Shown: piece after piece, positions 13,475-14,587 of the stretch
Position numbering within the stretch: position 1 is the stretch's first letter
How the letters are laid out: each line of letters starts with the position of its first letter
DNA from: an uncultured Collinsella sp.
Lineage (GTDB): Bacteria; Actinomycetota; Coriobacteriia; Coriobacteriales; Coriobacteriaceae
NCBI GenBank assembly: GCA_900548565.1
Contig: URKV01000036.1
Location: forward strand, 1 to 14,587
Reading direction: 5' to 3'
DNA length: 14,587 bases
Made by a program: the position numbers and the translations under genes
The notes under the pieces: model-generated
What the model saw: the letters and a program-made list of their open reading frames with translations, nothing else
The model's database searches: none
Told to the model about the DNA's origin: nothing

Positions 13475-13676
13475 GAGCTCCTTTCGTCTCGAGGCTCCCT
13501 CGCGTGCCCGGCCGCGGGCGGCTCCCGGGGCGGTCGCGGCCGTCATTTGCGACGTGCTTGAAGCGGAGGCGACCGATCAGGCCGGCCTTGCGTCCTGGGT
13601 CGCTAACATCCGTGCAGCGGCGGACGAGATGGCGACTCGCATCGCTGACATGCTCATGCACATGGGCGGCGACTAG
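13449..13676 (+). CDS. Short ORF fused across the right repeat, probably a gene remnant
   Basis: A 75-codon frame. The first third is repeat-derived and Pro/Ala/Arg-rich. The last 45 residues (VICDVLEAEATDQAGLASWV, then IRAAADEMATRIADMLMHMGGD) look like a genuine helical C-terminus. No ribosome site precedes 13449. It is likely the surviving 3' end of a gene truncated by the repeat, on the opposite side from the 13340-13474 remnant. No family recognised. Confidence 0.3.
   Translation: MTPSTRACLSSFRLEAPSRARPRAAPGAVAAVICDVLEAEATDQAGLASWVANIRAAADEMATRIADMLMHMGGD
13475..13548. repeat. 74-bp direct repeat, right copy
   Basis: Partner of 3866-3939 (73 of 74 identical, same orientation). Here it lies between two unrelated gene remnants rather than between intact genes, suggesting that this is the acquired copy or a hybrid junction. 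Confidence 0.85.
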
Positions 13677-13739
13677 ACAGGGCGATCCCTGCAACGGGCA
13701 TTATTATCCGGGAAGCGTTTGGTTGCGAGGCACGCCGGT

Positions 13740-13767
13740 GTGAGGGCCTGAGTCGTCAGGCCCTCAC
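13740..13767. terminator. Hairpin at the end of the sensor kinase gene
   Basis: Perfect 12-bp arms GTGAGGGCCTGA and TCAGGCCCTCAC with loop GTCG. The kinase stop codon (13764-13766) lies inside the stem. There is no U-tract on either strand, so it is a weaker terminator candidate or a processing/stability hairpin. Confidence 0.55.
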
Positions 13768-14587
13768 AGGGGGACCGCGATGGTGGCCACCGCGCCGCCC
13801 GAGGGGCTGTTGGCGAGCGAGACGGAGCCCCCGTGGGCGCTCGCGGCCTCGGAGGCGGCGTGGAGGCCGAGCCCGTAGTGGCGGCCTCCGTCGCGCGAGG
13901 AGCGGGAGGAGTCGTCTGTGAAGAGGCGCTCGCAGCCGCGTTCGAGGGCGGCGGGAGAGAAGCCCGGTCCGTCGTCGGACACCTCGATGACGAGGTGGCC
14001 GCCCTCGACGTCGCAGGAGACCGCCACGCGCGAGCGCGCGTGCTCGGCGGCGTTGGCCACGAGGTTCGCGGCGGCTCGTGCCAGGGCGGTTCGGTCGAGC
14101 GGGGCCTCGGGCGCGCCCGCGACAGCAGGGCCCGTGGCCGCGTCGAGCGTCACGCCTCGCGCCCGGGCGATCTGGGCGGCCTCGGCGAGGACCTGCTCGC
14201 AGAGCTCGGCCGGCCGCATGGGGGCCCTCTCCGCCCCGCCGGACCCGCGCGAGGCCTCGATGAGCAGGCGCACGTAGCCGTCGAGCCTTTCGACACTGCC
14301 GGCTATGTCGCGCGCGGCGGCCGCGAGGTCGGCGTCTTTCTCGTCTTCCAGCTCCTCCGCCACGAAGTCGGCGTTGGCGCGCAGCACGGTGAGCGGCGTC
14401 TTGAGGTCGTGGGCGAGCGACGCCACCTGCTCGCGCTGCCCCCGCTCCGCGGCCCAGCGGGCTTCGAGCGACTCGGCGAGGGAGGCCCGCATGGCGTCCA
14501 TCGCGGCGAGGACGTCGTTCACCTCGCGCACGTTGGTGCTGCCGACCGCGAAGTCGAGCTCCCCCGCGCCGACGCGCTCCGCCGCCT
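13764..14587 (-). CDS. Sensor histidine kinase, 5'-truncated at the window edge
   Basis: Membrane sensor kinase of a two-component system; only the cytoplasmic part is in the window. The frame stays open to the right edge, so the GTG at 14531 is not the true start. The end of a HAMP linker (ERVGAGELDFAVGSTNVREVNDVLAAM) leads into the HisKA H-box SLAHDLKTPLTVL, with the phosphorylated His at about 14409-14411. The HATPase_c domain follows with N-box NLVANAAEHA, G1 box DDGPGF and G2 box GLGLHAASEAASAHGG. It ends IAVPL. The sensing domain and the partner regulator lie beyond the window. Its GC-rich codon use matches the left block and differs from the island, so it is probably chromosomal flank or resumption of the host element. 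Confidence 0.93.
   Translation of the reverse strand, partial: AAERVGAGELDFAVGSTNVREVNDVLAAMDAMRASLAESLEARWAAERGQREQVASLAHDLKTPLTVLRANADFVAEELEDEKDADLAAAARDIAGSVERLDGYVRLLIEASRGSGGAERAPMRPAELCEQVLAEAAQIARARGVTLDAATGPAVAGAPEAPLDRTALARAAANLVANAAEHARSRVAVSCDVEGGHLVIEVSDDGPGFSPAALERGCERLFTDDSSRSSRDGGRHYGLGLHAASEAASAHGGSVSLANSPSGGAVATIAVPL

Noticed and set aside
1..14587. CRISPR array, tRNA, rRNA, insertion sequence, integrase, relaxase
   Set aside because: I looked for regularly spaced repeats, cloverleaf-type sequences, transposase terminal repeats and tyrosine or serine recombinase motifs and found none.

Overview
The window looks like a high-GC, Gram-positive gut or oral actinobacterium, most likely a coriobacterium (inference from base composition, codon use and the PcfB/VirD4 style of conjugation genes, not from a marker gene). 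The first 42 bases carry an Illumina Nextera adapter, so this is probably an untrimmed draft or metagenomic contig and the left edge is artificial.

Left block (about 43-4381, all minus strand): one end of an integrative/conjugative or plasmid-like element. In transcription order it has an excisionase-type HTH protein (3934-4152), a second small HTH protein (3607-3855), a winged-helix replication protein (3119-3601) with iteron-like repeats in its 3' end, a DnaC-like helicase loader (2316-3104), an unrecognised protein (1581-2114), PcfB (972-1523) and a VirD4/TraG coupling protein cut by the adapter (43-975). Two 40-bp regulatory repeats and two rho-independent terminators punctuate it. No integrase or relaxase is visible.

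Middle block (about 4382-13475): an accessory island lying between two copies of a 74-bp direct repeat (3866-3939 and 13475-13548, one mismatch). It starts with a type I modification locus: a ribbon-helix-helix protein (4832-5041), hsdM (5044-6570), an hsdS with a 1-nt frameshift (6563-7908), and a second, start-less hsdS cassette facing it on the minus strand (homology about 7616-8730). Three classes of inverted repeat sit at the domain boundaries of the hsdS copies, share one 19-bp core and lie in the same codon phase. This is the hallmark of a DNA-inverting, phase-variable specificity gene. No hsdR and no recombinase are in the window. Next come a mostly non-coding, degenerate stretch (8743-9363), a GyrI-like gene remnant (9364-9552), an AAA/DUF4143 ATPase (9754-11019), an unknown protein (11080-11652), a HEPN-like protein with an R-x4-H motif (11681-12265), and on the minus strand a DUF3800 protein (12508-13182) whose leader holds a promoter followed by an intrinsic terminator, i.e. 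a candidate attenuator.

Right block (13549-14587): a short ORF remnant, then the 3' part of a HAMP/HisKA/HATPase sensor kinase on the minus strand, probably outside the island.

Together the island reads as genome-defence cargo (variable modification system, HEPN-like protein, DUF3800 and DUF4143 proteins) joined to a conjugative element. The functions of the HEPN-like, DUF3800 and unknown proteins are inferred from motif and neighbourhood only.
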